The notes under the pieces: model-generated
The model's database searches: none
Seen by the model: the letters and a program-made list of their open reading frames with translations, nothing else
What the model was told of the DNA's origin: nothing
Assembly (NCBI GenBank): GCA_046483315.1
Contig: JAWODJ010000026.1
Span: forward strand, 15,871 to 79,870
Direction: 5' to 3'
Length of the DNA: 64,000 nucleotides
Origin: PXAP01 sp046483315
GTDB taxonomy: Bacteria > Bacteroidota > Bacteroidia > Bacteroidales > PUMT01
In this document: piece by piece, positions 42,610 to 53,700 of the stretch
Layout of the letters: every line of letters starts with the position of its first letter
Position numbering within the stretch: position 1 is the first letter of the stretch
Translations under genes and position numbers: made by a program

Positions 42610-43917
42610 ATGAGCAATATAGTGGCAATAGTAGGAAGGCCCAATGTGGGTAAGTCGACTCTTTTTAATCGCTTATGCGGTGGGAGGAAAGCTATTGTTG
42701 ATGAAGTATCAGGAGTTACACGGGATCGTCATTATGGTAAATCGGACTGGAACGGGAAGGTATTTTCTCTTATAGATACAGGAGGATACATAACCAATTC
42801 GGAAGATGTTTATGAGGATGAAATTCGTAAGCAGGTATTGCTTGCCATGGAGGAGGCAGATTCTGTTCTTTTTGTTGTAGATGTCATGAGCGGTATAACG
42901 GATCTTGATGAATCTATAGCCTCTTTATTGAGAAAAAGCAGGAAGAAGGCCATGGTAGTTGTCAATAAGGTTGATAATTCCCTGAGATATTACGATGCCA
43001 GTGTTTTCTATGGTCTCGGCCTCGGTGAGATATACCCGGTTTCTGCGATTAACGGTTCAGGTACGGGAGAATTGCTGGATACACTTGTAAAAGATTTCTC
43101 CATCTCTGCAGATCAGGTGATATTTGATGATATTCCGAAATTTGCAATAGTGGGCAGGCCCAATGCGGGCAAATCATCTCTTACCAATGCACTGCTTGGG
43201 GAGGATAGAAATATTGTAACTCCTGTTGCCGGCACTACAAGGGATGCAATTTATTCCCGTTATAATAAGTTTGGGCATGAGTTTTTGCTTATTGATACGG
43301 CAGGCTTGCGGAAAAGGGGTAAATCGATGGAAAATATAGAGTTTTATTCAATCATGCGCTCGGTAAGGGCGATAGAAAATTCTGATGTCTGCCTGTTGAT
43401 GCTTGATGCCGTTCGTGGTATGGAAACACAGGATGTTAATATTTTTAATTTGATTGTAAGGAATAAAAAAGGGATAGTGATACTGGTAAACAAATGGGAT
43501 CTTATCGATAAGAGCACCGCCTCAGTAAAGGATTTTACCAGGGTCATTAAAGAACGTATTTCACCTTTCGAAGATGTGCCTGTTATCTTTACCTCAGCAC
43601 TTACCAGGCAGCGCATTCATAAAACACTACAGACTGCTGTTGAGGTATTTCAAAGACGCAAACAAAGGATACCCACTTCAAAGCTGAATGAGATTCTCAG
43701 AAAAGCGGTCGATCAGTTTCATCCCCCGGCTGTTAAAGGTAAGCATGTCAAAATAAATTATGTAACACAACTACCTTTGGCTGTGCCTGCATTTGCTTTT
43801 TTTTGCAACCTCCCTCAATATATTAAAGATCCGTATAAGAGGTACCTGGAGAACCGGTTAAGGGAAAATTTCAATTTCGGGGGAGTTCCTGTACAGCTTT
43901 TTTTCAGGAAAAAATAA
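42610..43917 (+). CDS. der: ribosome biogenesis GTPase Der (EngA)
   Basis: Tandem-GTPase of 435 aa needed for 50S subunit assembly. The first G domain has GRPNVGKS at residues 9-16, DTGG and NKVD. The second starts near residue 177 with GRPNAGKS, then DTAGLRKRGK and NKWD. The C-terminal KH-like domain contains KINYVTQL and PPAFAFFCN-like sequence (VPAFAFFCNLP), ending in GVPVQLFFRKK, the family tail. It lies 68 bp after era. Confidence 0.98.
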   Translation: MSNIVAIVGRPNVGKSTLFNRLCGGRKAIVDEVSGVTRDRHYGKSDWNGKVFSLIDTGGYITNSEDVYEDEIRKQVLLAMEEADSVLFVVDVMSGITDLDESIASLLRKSRKKAMVVVNKVDNSLRYYDASVFYGLGLGEIYPVSAINGSGTGELLDTLVKDFSISADQVIFDDIPKFAIVGRPNAGKSSLTNALLGEDRNIVTPVAGTTRDAIYSRYNKFGHEFLLIDTAGLRKRGKSMENIEFYSIMRSVRAIENSDVCLLMLDAVRGMETQDVNIFNLIVRNKKGIVILVNKWDLIDKSTASVKDFTRVIKERISPFEDVPVIFTSALTRQRIHKTLQTAVEVFQRRKQRIPTSKLNEILRKAVDQFHPPAVKGKHVKINYVTQLPLAVPAFAFFCNLPQYIKDPYKRYLENRLRENFNFGGVPVQLFFRKK

Positions 43918-43990
43918 ATCCTGTTTCCGGTTACGTTTCTGATCAGTCTGTCAAATCCTTAAAGTCAGTTATAATCGCGGTTTAAAAGGT

Positions 43991-46900
43991 CTAAACCTTA
44001 ATACCCATGAATAACACATCGTCTACCTGTTCCTGGTCACCTTTCCACAAATTAAAGTTATTTCGCACGTGTTCATATTGCTCTTTCATCGTTTTATCAC
44101 AAATATCGGCAAGAAGGTTTTTAAGGCGTACCATTTTGTATTTTTTTCCCAGTGGGCCTCCAAACTGATCCGGATAACCATCTGAGAAAAGGTATATAAT
44201 GTCTCCGGGTTGCAGCTGGTATCCTTTATTTTCAAATTCTTTTTGTTCGGTATAATAACCTCCTATTGAATTACGGCTGCCTCTGATATATGAAAGTTCT
44301 CCCTTGTGCAGCATCATTATCGGGCGCATTGCCGATGCAAAGCGTAAATAGCGACTTTTTATATCAAACTCACAAACGGTTATGTCCATGCCGTCTGTTG
44401 ATTTTCCGGTGGGGTCGATATTCTGGTTTAGTGTGCTTGTTATTTCCCTGTCGAGTGTTAAAAGGACATCCGAGGGTGAATTTACATCCGGACGCATGCA
44501 AATATCCTTGATAAGTGTTGTCCCTATCATTGACATAAAAGCACCGGGTACTCCATGACCTGTTGAATCAGCACATACAATCAGAAATTTATTTTCATTA
44601 ACTATGTCAAACCAGTAGAAGTCACCACTTACAATATCCCGTGGCTTATAAAAGACAAATGATTCTCTGAAATTCTCCTCGATCTTGGTAATTGGCGGGA
44701 GAATGCTGGCCTGAATTCTCTGGGCATAATTGATGCTGTCGGTTATATCCTTGTTTTTATGTTCTATTTCAGATTTTTGTTCCAGTACTTCCCTTGTTCT
44801 TATGGCGAGTTCTTTTTCTATCCTTTCTTTTTCAACGCGCAGGTTTCTTTCCCTGATTTTAATGATCAGAAACAACAGGAGCCCGACAATGGCTGCCACG
44901 GAAAGGAAGAAATACCATTTTTTCCAAATAGGCTTATCTATTCTTACTGAAATCATTAATTGTTCTCCTGTGGATAAACCCTCTGCATTGACGGCGCGCA
45001 GAAGGAATTCAAAATTTCCGTCATCAAGTCTTGGATAATACGCAAATCTTTGCCCGGAAGGATCAGACCAGTCAAGGTCATATCCTTCAAGCTTGTATTG
45101 ATATTGCACTTTCTCCGGTTCGGAATAACTCAGCCCAATAAATTCTATCCTAAGCTTGTAGCTGCCGTAGGGTAATGAGATCTCATCAGTGGCTTCATAA
45201 TCTTCATCAGATATTTCGATCGATGTAATATTCAGAAGCGGAGGTTCAGCTCCGGTTCTTTCCACGGAAGGGTCATAAGATACCAGTCCCCCGGTGGTCC
45301 CAAAAAGCAGAACCCCGTCTGATGTTTTATGGGTGGCATTAAAATTAACATCACCCCTGATAGCATTTTCAGTTCCATAGGTGCGAACAAAATATGAATC
45401 GGGATCTACCCTGCTTATGCCCAATCGGTGTCCCACCCAGATATCGCCCTGTGCCCCGGTGATCAGGCTGTAGCAATAATTTGAATGCAGGCCTTCATCT
45501 GTGGTAATCTGTACTATTGTATCATTGGTTATTTTGATTATCCCGTTACCATTTGTTGCTGTCCACATCCTGCCTTTATTATCCTGTGCAATAGATACAA
45601 AATCAAGTTCAATCCCTGCTATCCTTTTTACATTTTTGTTTTCTGCATCTAAAAGCCTGTTACTCCTTGTTGCGATCCAGCTGATACCTTCATTATCAAG
45701 GTATATGCTTCTTATGGAATTATGGGGTAACCCCTCATTGGTGCTGTATCGGTTCATTTCTCCCATTATCAGGTTAAATTCCAGAACGCCGTTACTCGTA
45801 GCCGCACGAAGGATACCTTTATTACATGCAAGGTCATTAATGGTATTTTCAAGGGAGTTTGCCGAAACATGAAATTCAGTTATCTTCTGGTCATCACTAT
45901 CCAGGCGGTAAATCCCGTTTCCGGCGGTTCCTATCCAGATATTATTTTCATGGCAGGATGTAATTGCAGTGACCGCATCAAAAGGCAGTCCCCGCTGCGT
46001 ACCATAAAACATTGTGCTGCCGTTGTTGTTTTTTGGTATTCTCAGCAACCCGCTTTCTCCTCCAAGCCATATATGCTCCTCATCTGAGTGGACTGAAAGG
46101 ACATTGTTCCCAAAAGGTTCATCGAATGATCTGTAAAAGCTGAATGTTTCATCGCTGAGCATAGAGAGTCCGTTAAAGGTGGCAAACCAGTAATTGCCTT
46201 CAGAGTCCTGAAACACCTCGTAAACATGATCTGATGTCAATCCGTTATTCACGGAGTATGATTTTAATTCCGGATTGCTGTCCTGGTTGAAAAAATTACC
46301 TATTCTGTATACGCCTTCTCCCCAGGTGCTGACCCATAAATTTTCCCTGTCATCGATAAAAACCGATTGTACATTGGTATATCCGTATCCGAACCGGGAG
46401 CCGGTATCTGTTGAACTGTAAAGGCCTCCCGGCCCTCTCTCAAGATGGAAAAGCCCCCTGTCCCTTGTTCCCACAAATATCCCCTTTTCATTAAAGGCAG
46501 TGACGTTTTCTATGGTGGTGGCAGGAATATCAGATATAAGGTGTTGTCTCCCGGGTTCTTCGCCGGGAGCATAACTGTAACTGTACAAGCCCTCGAAAGT
46601 ACCGATCAGTAATTCGTTGTCTCCTGCCAGCGCCATAGAAGTGATAGGGGTGGAGTGAAAACTGTCCCGGTAAAGCAGTGTATTCATATTATTATCTGCA
46701 ATCAGCAGTCCGTGCTGCTGCGATGCAATTAATATGTTTCCTTCCTTATCTTCGGTTATTCCTGTTATTTTTGTCTGTATTCCTTTGTTATCAATAATTC
46801 TGATCCTGTTGTTCTCCATTACCGAGACACTTCCGTTGTTGTGCCCGAACCAAATCCTGTTCCTTGAGTCTTTAAAACTTGTAATTACGAAATCTGCCGG

Positions 46901-47149
46901 CAGCGAATCGTTGGTGGGATTGGATTCAAACTCAAAACCATTGAAGCGGGCAAGATCTGTTGTTGTACCAATCCACAAATAGCCTGACTGATCCTGGTTT
47001 ATGGTATAAACATACCTGTGCGGTATTCCCTCTTCTATGCCAAAGTTACGAAACTGGTACTCCTGTGACTGTACAGAAACAAAAAAAATCAAGGAAATAA
47101 CGGCAATACTTATTATTTTTTTTTCAGGGAAATGATCTGGCATTTTCAA
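43991..47149 (-). CDS. two-component-regulator propeller protein with SpoIIE-type phosphatase domain
   Basis: Membrane signalling protein of 1052 aa. After a signal sequence come two seven-bladed propeller halves made of Reg_prop repeats (YLWIGTTTDLARF, NLWVSTWGEGVYRI, NIWIGTAGNGIYRL, RMWTATNGNGIIKI and others, residues about 30-660). A Y_Y_Y domain follows near 690-755 (YQYKLEGYDLDW), then one membrane helix near 765-785 and a coiled coil (RVEKERIEKELAIRTREVLEQ). The cytoplasmic PP2C/SpoIIE domain has KPRDIVSGDFYWF, CADSTGHGVPGAFMSMIG and YLFSDGYPDQFGG, carrying the metal-binding Asp residues. No kinase is present, so it should be a Ser/Thr phosphatase driven by an outside signal. An unknown secreted protein is encoded 17 bp upstream. 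The start could be either of two nearby ATGs. Confidence 0.92.
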   Translation of the reverse strand: MKMPDHFPEKKIISIAVISLIFFVSVQSQEYQFRNFGIEEGIPHRYVYTINQDQSGYLWIGTTTDLARFNGFEFESNPTNDSLPADFVITSFKDSRNRIWFGHNNGSVSVMENNRIRIIDNKGIQTKITGITEDKEGNILIASQQHGLLIADNNMNTLLYRDSFHSTPITSMALAGDNELLIGTFEGLYSYSYAPGEEPGRQHLISDIPATTIENVTAFNEKGIFVGTRDRGLFHLERGPGGLYSSTDTGSRFGYGYTNVQSVFIDDRENLWVSTWGEGVYRIGNFFNQDSNPELKSYSVNNGLTSDHVYEVFQDSEGNYWFATFNGLSMLSDETFSFYRSFDEPFGNNVLSVHSDEEHIWLGGESGLLRIPKNNNGSTMFYGTQRGLPFDAVTAITSCHENNIWIGTAGNGIYRLDSDDQKITEFHVSANSLENTINDLACNKGILRAATSNGVLEFNLIMGEMNRYSTNEGLPHNSIRSIYLDNEGISWIATRSNRLLDAENKNVKRIAGIELDFVSIAQDNKGRMWTATNGNGIIKITNDTIVQITTDEGLHSNYCYSLITGAQGDIWVGHRLGISRVDPDSYFVRTYGTENAIRGDVNFNATHKTSDGVLLFGTTGGLVSYDPSVERTGAEPPLLNITSIEISDEDYEATDEISLPYGSYKLRIEFIGLSYSEPEKVQYQYKLEGYDLDWSDPSGQRFAYYPRLDDGNFEFLLRAVNAEGLSTGEQLMISVRIDKPIWKKWYFFLSVAAIVGLLLFLIIKIRERNLRVEKERIEKELAIRTREVLEQKSEIEHKNKDITDSINYAQRIQASILPPITKIEENFRESFVFYKPRDIVSGDFYWFDIVNENKFLIVCADSTGHGVPGAFMSMIGTTLIKDICMRPDVNSPSDVLLTLDREITSTLNQNIDPTGKSTDGMDITVCEFDIKSRYLRFASAMRPIMMLHKGELSYIRGSRNSIGGYYTEQKEFENKGYQLQPGDIIYLFSDGYPDQFGGPLGKKYKMVRLKNLLADICDKTMKEQYEHVRNNFNLWKGDQEQVDDVLFMGIKV

Positions 47150-47166
47150 GGTAAGTTTTGAATTTG

Positions 47167-48141
47167 TTAATTGCCTCTGGGCCTGACTCCGATACTGTAT
47201 TTATACTGAGGCACACCACCAATAGGAATCACATAGAAAGGGAGTGTCTGGTCATACTGGTTGCGGATATTTATCACCACATTGTTGTTGCGCACAACAG
47301 GACTCTTCCGTTTATGGAATTGTATATCTAGAGATGTATTTAGTTCTTCTTCAACTATTTTAAATTCGTCATGTTTCCATTCATCATCACCCGAAACCGT
47401 AAGCAATTGTCCCTGCCTGGCGACCGAAACGAGTCTGATGATGCCGTCATCATCCCAGTCAAAATTAGATATTCTTACTGATATTGTCTGTTCATCAATA
47501 TACGGGTAAATATGCGATACCTGGTCCGGATCATCCCACATCCTGAAGGTATATTCATAAGCAAAAGCATTGGCGCCTTCTATGGGGGTGTTCCGGCCGG
47601 GAGCGGTGCTGAGAAAATAACTGTAAAGATTACCATCATCTCCTGCCACTCCCTCTGCAATTATCTTGAACACATAACCGCCAAATTGCTCCTGGAACTC
47701 ACCCTCGGCCGGATTGAAGGGACCGAATGTGTACCATTTCCTGTCCCATTCGGCATCATTGCCAAAGGTTTCTGAGGCCAGAAGATTTCCGCTGCGATAA
47801 TTTCCTTCAGGCTGAACCTCTCTGGCATCAGGATCAGAATGTGCACCTTCGCCCCCATAAACAGAAAAATTTGTTTCTGAATCCCAGTAGCCGTTTATCT
47901 CATCAACGGCACCACCTGTATCGGGGTCATAAACTCTTATATAAACAGGGTCAGTATGATCTTCCGGCACGAGGAAAAAGAAAGCCTGGCTGAAATCATC
48001 ATCACCCCAGGAAGTACCTGCATGCGGACTAAAGGTGACAAGGTAGGGAATATTCTCATCCTGGGCCGGAACCGGTTGTGAATAACTGTTAAAAATAGAA
48101 AACAGATAAATAAATAAAACACATATAAAATAGTCTTTCAT
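47167..48141 (-). CDS. secreted protein of unknown function
   Basis: 324 aa with a signal peptide (residues about 1-21, ending NSYSQ). I do not recognise the family. The mature part is acidic and aromatic, with repeated D/G/W-rich beta-type stretches (SWGDDDFSQAFFFLVPEDH, VYIRVYDPDTGG, KWYTFGPFNPAEGEFQ, FRMWDDPDQVSHIYPYID, SNFDWDDDGIIRLVS). There is no lipobox, no membrane helix after the signal and no T9SS sorting domain, so it is probably periplasmic or outer-membrane associated. The gene is 17 bp ahead of the propeller phosphatase gene and probably co-transcribed, so it may be that sensor's ligand-binding or accessory partner (inference). Confidence 0.7.
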   Translation of the reverse strand: MKDYFICVLFIYLFSIFNSYSQPVPAQDENIPYLVTFSPHAGTSWGDDDFSQAFFFLVPEDHTDPVYIRVYDPDTGGAVDEINGYWDSETNFSVYGGEGAHSDPDAREVQPEGNYRSGNLLASETFGNDAEWDRKWYTFGPFNPAEGEFQEQFGGYVFKIIAEGVAGDDGNLYSYFLSTAPGRNTPIEGANAFAYEYTFRMWDDPDQVSHIYPYIDEQTISVRISNFDWDDDGIIRLVSVARQGQLLTVSGDDEWKHDEFKIVEEELNTSLDIQFHKRKSPVVRNNNVVINIRNQYDQTLPFYVIPIGGVPQYKYSIGVRPRGN

Positions 48142-48379
48142 AATACCAGCTTTATTTTATCCGTCACCCAGGTATGGCATAAGGTGTTATTGATAAACGG
48201 ATTTCTACTTATACGGCCAAAAGCATAAAACAGTTTCCTTTTTTTTAATAAAAGGCTGAAGAATCTTCTTTGGGTTTGTGGTAAAACAGGTGCCCGCATA
48301 ATTTTTTTAAAAATAGAAAATATCCTGTTAATTGAAATGGTATAAGCAAAGATTATGCCTTTTATTGGGGATTTGTTTA

Positions 48380-49795
48380 TCAGGGTGTGTTTTGCAGCAC
48401 AATAATATTCTTATATACACATGATCTTTGCTCTCCGAAGGGAGAATCAGGATCTGATATAACTCCCATCCGGACCTCATAAACGCCGGGATCGGTATAT
48501 GTATGATAGATGGTTTCTCCAGTTGTTTTTGTTCCATCGCCAAGTTCCCAGTAATACTCTTCAATTTCAAAATTCCTGAGATAGGATTCCGTGCCGTCGA
48601 GCATGATCTGCTGATCAACAAAGCAGGTATCGGCGGAGGTTATAAAGGGTTGTTCAGGTTTTTCTATTCTGAAATTATAGTTAGCCTGGTTATAGGCAAC
48701 TTCGCCGGTTACAATATCAATTACATCGAGACGGATGAAATAGCTTCCAATATCTTCAAAACAATGTTCAGCCTCCAGTCCCCGAATCCTGGTACCGTCA
48801 CCCATATCCCATTCAAAATAGAGGGTGGTGGTGTCGATAGTGCCTCCGGTCTCTTCATAAAAGACATAACAAAGGTCCGGTTCGCGGATACTGTCACAAT
48901 CGGTGAAAACAGGAAAAGTTGATGCAAAGGTGTATATATTGTCTGTGCCATCCCTGTTGGATGAAAAGTATCCTGTTATTATGTCCCGGTCGGCTATAAA
49001 TCCAAAATCATCTGCCTCCGAGTTGAAAGGTTCGGGTAGCCTGACAGGAGACTGCCAGTTGTCATTTCTTCTGGAACTGTAAAAAAGGTCAAGCCTGCCA
49101 TTGGTTTCATTACCTGAAGAAAAATAAAGTCTGCCACCGGGATGCATATATGGAAATACTTCATCATTTGATGAGTTAATAACTTCTCCAATATTAACCG
49201 GCGATGACCATACCTGGTTCTGGAAAGTTGAATAATAGATATCCATCCCGCCGTAACCACCCGGCATATCACTGGCAAAATACAGGGTGGTGCCGTCGGC
49301 ACTTATGCCCGGGTGTATAACGTTAAAATTATTGCTATTGTAAGGGAAGGGTGTAATATTGACCCAGTTCCCGCCGGAATATTCGGCCATAAAGATTCCC
49401 AGGTTAAATGCATCACTTCCTTCTGAGGGAATATTTCTTGTAAAGAAAATACGGGATCCGTCAGGCGAGAAACTTACAGGCCCGTCATGGTATTTGCTTC
49501 TGAGGCTTTTGTCTAGCAGATGAGGATTTCTCCATTTATTTGTATCCTGCCGGACTGCATAATAAATATTAAAAAGGTTCTCTCCTTCCTCTGTCATTCT
49601 TGATATTACGAAATTCCTCCTGCGATTGGTAGTAAATACAAGTCCCTGCCTGTAGTAGGCAGGGGCAAACTCATCGAACTGATCGGTGGTAAAAGGAAGT
49701 CTGCTTATTTCATAAAAATTATTTTGCTGTGAAGATCCTTCATGAGCAGTCATAAATGCTATTGCCAGTATGAATATAAATCTTGTCATCATCAT
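48380..49795 (-). CDS. PD40 beta-propeller protein with two PKD domains
   Basis: Exported protein of 471 aa; the signal peptide ends near GSSQQ. Residues about 30-310 are a WD40-like PD40 propeller with blades such as PVSFSPDGSRIFFTRN, HPGISADGTTLYFASD and PGGRLYFSSGN. Two PKD domains follow (YFEWDMGDGTRIRG with CFEDIGSYFIRLDV; EEYYWELGDGTKTTG with TYTDPGVYEVRM). T9SS component PorE also carries PD40 blades, but it ends in an OmpA-like domain, which this protein lacks. The gene begins 2 bases after the PorP/SprF stop and is the last of the adhesin-PorP-PD40 operon. It may link the outer-membrane PorP/SprF protein to its cargo on the periplasmic side (inference). Confidence 0.85.
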   Translation of the reverse strand: MMMTRFIFILAIAFMTAHEGSSQQNNFYEISRLPFTTDQFDEFAPAYYRQGLVFTTNRRRNFVISRMTEEGENLFNIYYAVRQDTNKWRNPHLLDKSLRSKYHDGPVSFSPDGSRIFFTRNIPSEGSDAFNLGIFMAEYSGGNWVNITPFPYNSNNFNVIHPGISADGTTLYFASDMPGGYGGMDIYYSTFQNQVWSSPVNIGEVINSSNDEVFPYMHPGGRLYFSSGNETNGRLDLFYSSRRNDNWQSPVRLPEPFNSEADDFGFIADRDIITGYFSSNRDGTDNIYTFASTFPVFTDCDSIREPDLCYVFYEETGGTIDTTTLYFEWDMGDGTRIRGLEAEHCFEDIGSYFIRLDVIDIVTGEVAYNQANYNFRIEKPEQPFITSADTCFVDQQIMLDGTESYLRNFEIEEYYWELGDGTKTTGETIYHTYTDPGVYEVRMGVISDPDSPFGEQRSCVYKNIIVLQNTP

Positions 49796-49797
49796 TA

Positions 49798-50709
49798 TCA
49801 GAAATATCGCGGATTAACAGCATTTACCCTGTATCTGAAGTCATATATGAGAACTATCTCATGTGAGCCGTTATTATAATTACTTAAAGGTCCGATTGAG
49901 TAATCGTAAGTATATCCAATCCTGAGCTGATCACTCAGCTGCACCTTAACCAGTCCCACCACCGTATTTTCCAGTCTGTATGAGGCCCCCACCCATATCA
50001 GGTCGCTGAAAATAAACGAGAGGTTTGCATCAACCTGCAAGGGATTTTTTTCTTTATATTTGACAAGGAAACTAGGCTTGACTTTAAACCCTCCTTTGCC
50101 AATTACCAAACCTCCGCTCAAAAGATAATTGTAATTTCTCATATCATGATATGAAACTGCCCTGGCGTTCCTGGTGCTGTCACTTAAAAAGAAGGGTATG
50201 GATGCACCCAGAAAATAGCTGTTTGTATAATAGTACAGGCCAAAACCAAAATTAGGCAGGAATTCCTGGGTGGCAGGATCACTGAAAACTTCATCGCCGG
50301 GATCATGCAGAGAAATACTGGTCCAGTCTGCATTTCTCATTATTGCCCCTGCCTTTAGTCCCATTGCAAGACGTCCGTTACCAATTGTCAGCCTGTAAGC
50401 ATAGTTAAGGTAAAGGCTGGTATTATTTCTTACATCAATTTGTTCGTTGTGCAGGAAAAGACCGAGGGCAATATTTTCATTTCTCATGGGAGAGTGTGCA
50501 CTAAGCGTTTGTGATACCGGGGCACCGTCAAACCCTACCCACTGATTCCTGTAACCAAGTGTTATGTTGAAAACATCACGACTTCCCGAATAAGCCGGGT
50601 TCAGGGCAAGTCCGTTCAACATGTACTGGCTGTATACCGGGAACAGATGCTGTGAACCGGCTTTAAAAGCTAACTGGGACAGTAATATTATTATCAATAA
50701 TTTTTTCAA
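49798..50709 (-). CDS. PorP/SprF family type IX secretion membrane protein
   Basis: Outer-membrane beta-barrel of 303 aa. The signal peptide ends near KAGSQH. Family motifs: FPVYSQYMLNGLALNPAYSGSRD, NQWVGFDGAPVSQTLSAHSPM, LGLFLHNEQIDVRN, and a final strand pair with RIGYTYDYSIGPLSNYNNGSHEIVL (each quoted part is shorter in the protein's strands). PorP/SprF proteins are encoded next to large T9SS type B cargo and are needed to export or anchor it. Here the neighbour 10 bp upstream is exactly such a cargo, so this is most likely its dedicated partner. Confidence 0.93.
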   Translation of the reverse strand: MKKLLIIILLSQLAFKAGSQHLFPVYSQYMLNGLALNPAYSGSRDVFNITLGYRNQWVGFDGAPVSQTLSAHSPMRNENIALGLFLHNEQIDVRNNTSLYLNYAYRLTIGNGRLAMGLKAGAIMRNADWTSISLHDPGDEVFSDPATQEFLPNFGFGLYYYTNSYFLGASIPFFLSDSTRNARAVSYHDMRNYNYLLSGGLVIGKGGFKVKPSFLVKYKEKNPLQVDANLSFIFSDLIWVGASYRLENTVVGLVKVQLSDQLRIGYTYDYSIGPLSNYNNGSHEIVLIYDFRYRVNAVNPRYF

Positions 50710-50719
50710 ATCCTCGGTC

Positions 50720-53700
50720 TTAACGTTTAAGTACTATAAACCCCTTGTATGAGTGCTGGTTATCAACATTCAAAATATAATAATAAGTATCTTCCGGCAG
50801 AGGCACCCCGTTCTGGTTTCTGCCTTCCCAGTCATTCTTATAATTAACAGCCCTGTATACCACATTGCCCTGCCGGTTGAAAATCGTCAGCTCGTTAACA
50901 GATGAATTTTCGAGTCCTTTTATTATAAATCTGTCATTAAGTCCGCTGTTATTAGGTGAAAAACCAGTTGGCGTATCCAGATCTTCTATTAATACTGTGA
51001 TCTGGTCTGATGCCGGTTCACAAACGCCATTGTATATGGTCCATACAAAAATATTTTCTCCAAAGCTCAAATCTGTAACAAGGGTGCCGGGATCTTCCGG
51101 AAAAACAATGTTTCCGGTTCCTTCCAGCAGCTCCCACATTCCATTGGCTGAAGAAATCATATCTTCAGGAATTTCTGCTTCCATATGTGTTTCGAAGATG
51201 TAGTGCAGTTTTTGATCCTCTCCGGCGAAAACATCAACCGGCTGCTCATAGAAAGTTACTGATATCGAGTTGCCGGAAGCGCATTGCCAGTTGGTTTCAG
51301 TCCATACAAATTCATGAGTTCCGTATTCGTCGACTGTCACAGCTGCATCCGGACTGGCAGCATCAGGACTGAACTGGGCCGTAGCCGAAGATATTTCCCA
51401 AAGTCCACGCCCAAAACCTGGAGTGGCATTCAGATCAAATACCGGTCCGCAAACTTCACCGCCTGATCCCGCATCAGGTTCGGGATAAGCGTAGACCCTC
51501 ACCGTGGCAGAACCTGTCAGATGCTCATCAATGGAAGTACAACCAAATTTGTCTGTCAAAGAGACAATGTGATAGGAATATGTTGCAGAATCTGATGTAC
51601 CGGGGCTTACCGGGGAAATGAACGATCCGGTTTCGATTTCATTAATGGTAAAATCCTCATTCCCGTCAGAAAAAACAAGTGTCCATGGATTTTCACCACT
51701 GAGGGTAAAGCTTAATTCCGATTGTTCTCCTGCACATATGGTATCGGTTGTTTCAATGAGGTCAGCATATGAAAAGGGATGAAAATCGACACTTACTGTA
51801 TTACTTGTGTCTTTGCAGGCATCATTGCTTCCGCTGTAAACTATCCTTCTGAAATAGGTTGTGTCTGAAAGGGCGGGCGGGAGATAATCGCTGTTATTGG
51901 TTTCGCCTTCTGCAGTCGCCCAGGAAGCGTTTTCGGTGGCGGACTCCCACCGGAAAGTGTAACTGCCGTCTCCTCCCGCAGGCTCTGACCCGGTGAAAAG
52001 TTCAGGTGTACCCTGAAAGCAGATAGTCTGGTCTTCTGATATTGAGTTATCGGAGATAAGTGGTAAAACATTAATAATCTGGGGCGGACTGATATCACGG
52101 CAATTTCCTGATTCAACTATTCTTCTGTAACGGGTATCAGCGGTTAACGATCCGGGTGGGTAAGAGGCATTATTTCCGCTGTCATCAACGGTGTTCCACT
52201 CACTATTTGTTGATGATTCCCATATATAGACATATGACCCCTCTCCCAATCCGCCTGTCACCTGCTGCGGAGCTGAAACAGGTGCTGGAGTGTCACCATG
52301 GCAGATAGTCTGGTCATCATCCAGAGTATTATTAATTATGGCCGGGTGGACATTGACCGGGACAATGTTTGATGTGTCAATACATGCTCCCGAAAATGCA
52401 ATACGTACATAAAAGGTTGAATCATAAAGGGCAGGAGGAGTATAGTTCAACTGGTCATTTTCATTGTCCGCTTCCAGCCACTGCTGATCAGCTTCAGTAT
52501 ATTTATTCCACTGGTATTCAAAAACACCCGTTCCTCCCTCAGTAAGAGGGTCTCCCTCAATATCCACCGGTGTTTCACCTTCACATATTGTCTGTTCTTC
52601 AGAAATGATGTTGCCAATAATTTTTGGCTGAACGGTTATGGTAAGATAATTACTCGAGTCTATCACCTGGGGGAAATCCTGATCCTTGACAACTCTCAGA
52701 TAACTGGTTGTTTCCACCAGAGGTTCCGGCTGATAATCCATATCTTCAGCACCATCAATTTTTAACCATTCCGTGCCATCCGTTTTTCTGTACCATTCAT
52801 ACAAATAGGGTGTTTCTCCACCCCTTGGCCGGGTACCTTCTATTATGCCGGGAGAAGTATCTTCGCAGATAGTATGTTTTTCAGTTAAAATGCCGTTAAA
52901 AAGTATTCCATTAAGAGTTACTTCAAGGTTCTCTATAACTCCGCCGGGAGAACCGATAGAAGATCCGTAAGGATCATTTTGTTGCAGGTTGGTGCCACTG
53001 GCACCGGGCAGAATGTAAGGTGTCACTTCTGCCGGCAGGGTGGCTCCCGAGTGGATAATTGCTCCTCCTCCTCCTCCTCCTCCCGGACCGGCCATTGTTT
53101 CATGATCGACGTCGCCGCCTTTGCCACCGCGCGCATACATATCGAGGCTGGCAATATAGTTATCTATCGAAGCAACTACCATACCGCCTCCTCCGCCACC
53201 CCCGGCTCCTGCAGTGGCAACCTGTGTAACAGATTTGCCGTCTGCATAAATCCCGAAGTCACCGGTATTATCTATGTAGTTTGCAATTATTATCACAACA
53301 CCACCTCCACTGCCTCCTGATGAGGCTGTTCTTTCCCCGTATTCTGTCGAACCACCTCCTCCGCCACCAAGATAAAAACGGTCAGTAAAGTTTCCTTCAG
53401 CATCGAAAAGCTGATCAATGAGGCTGGAACCACGAATTCCACCTATTTCCAGACCATCAACCTTAAAGTCAGGGCATTCAGCTGATTCGTTTCCGCCGAA
53501 ACCACCAACATCGAAATTGGAGCCTCCTCCTCCTCCTGCAAATTTACCGTTCCCGCCACCACCTCCGGTAGCTATTCTGCCCCAGCCATTTGTGAAGTCA
53601 TTACCAAGAGGAAATCTGTTTTCATCTTCATCCAGGTAATAGGTAGCCGGGCTTTCTCCCTTTTTCCCGGCTTTATCTGAGCCTGCCGGGAAAGAGAAGT

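Noticed and set aside
53040..53560. GGN/CCN trinucleotide runs looking like a repeat array
   Set aside because: They are the codons of poly-Gly runs in the adhesin, without spacers; not a CRISPR or intergenic repeat.
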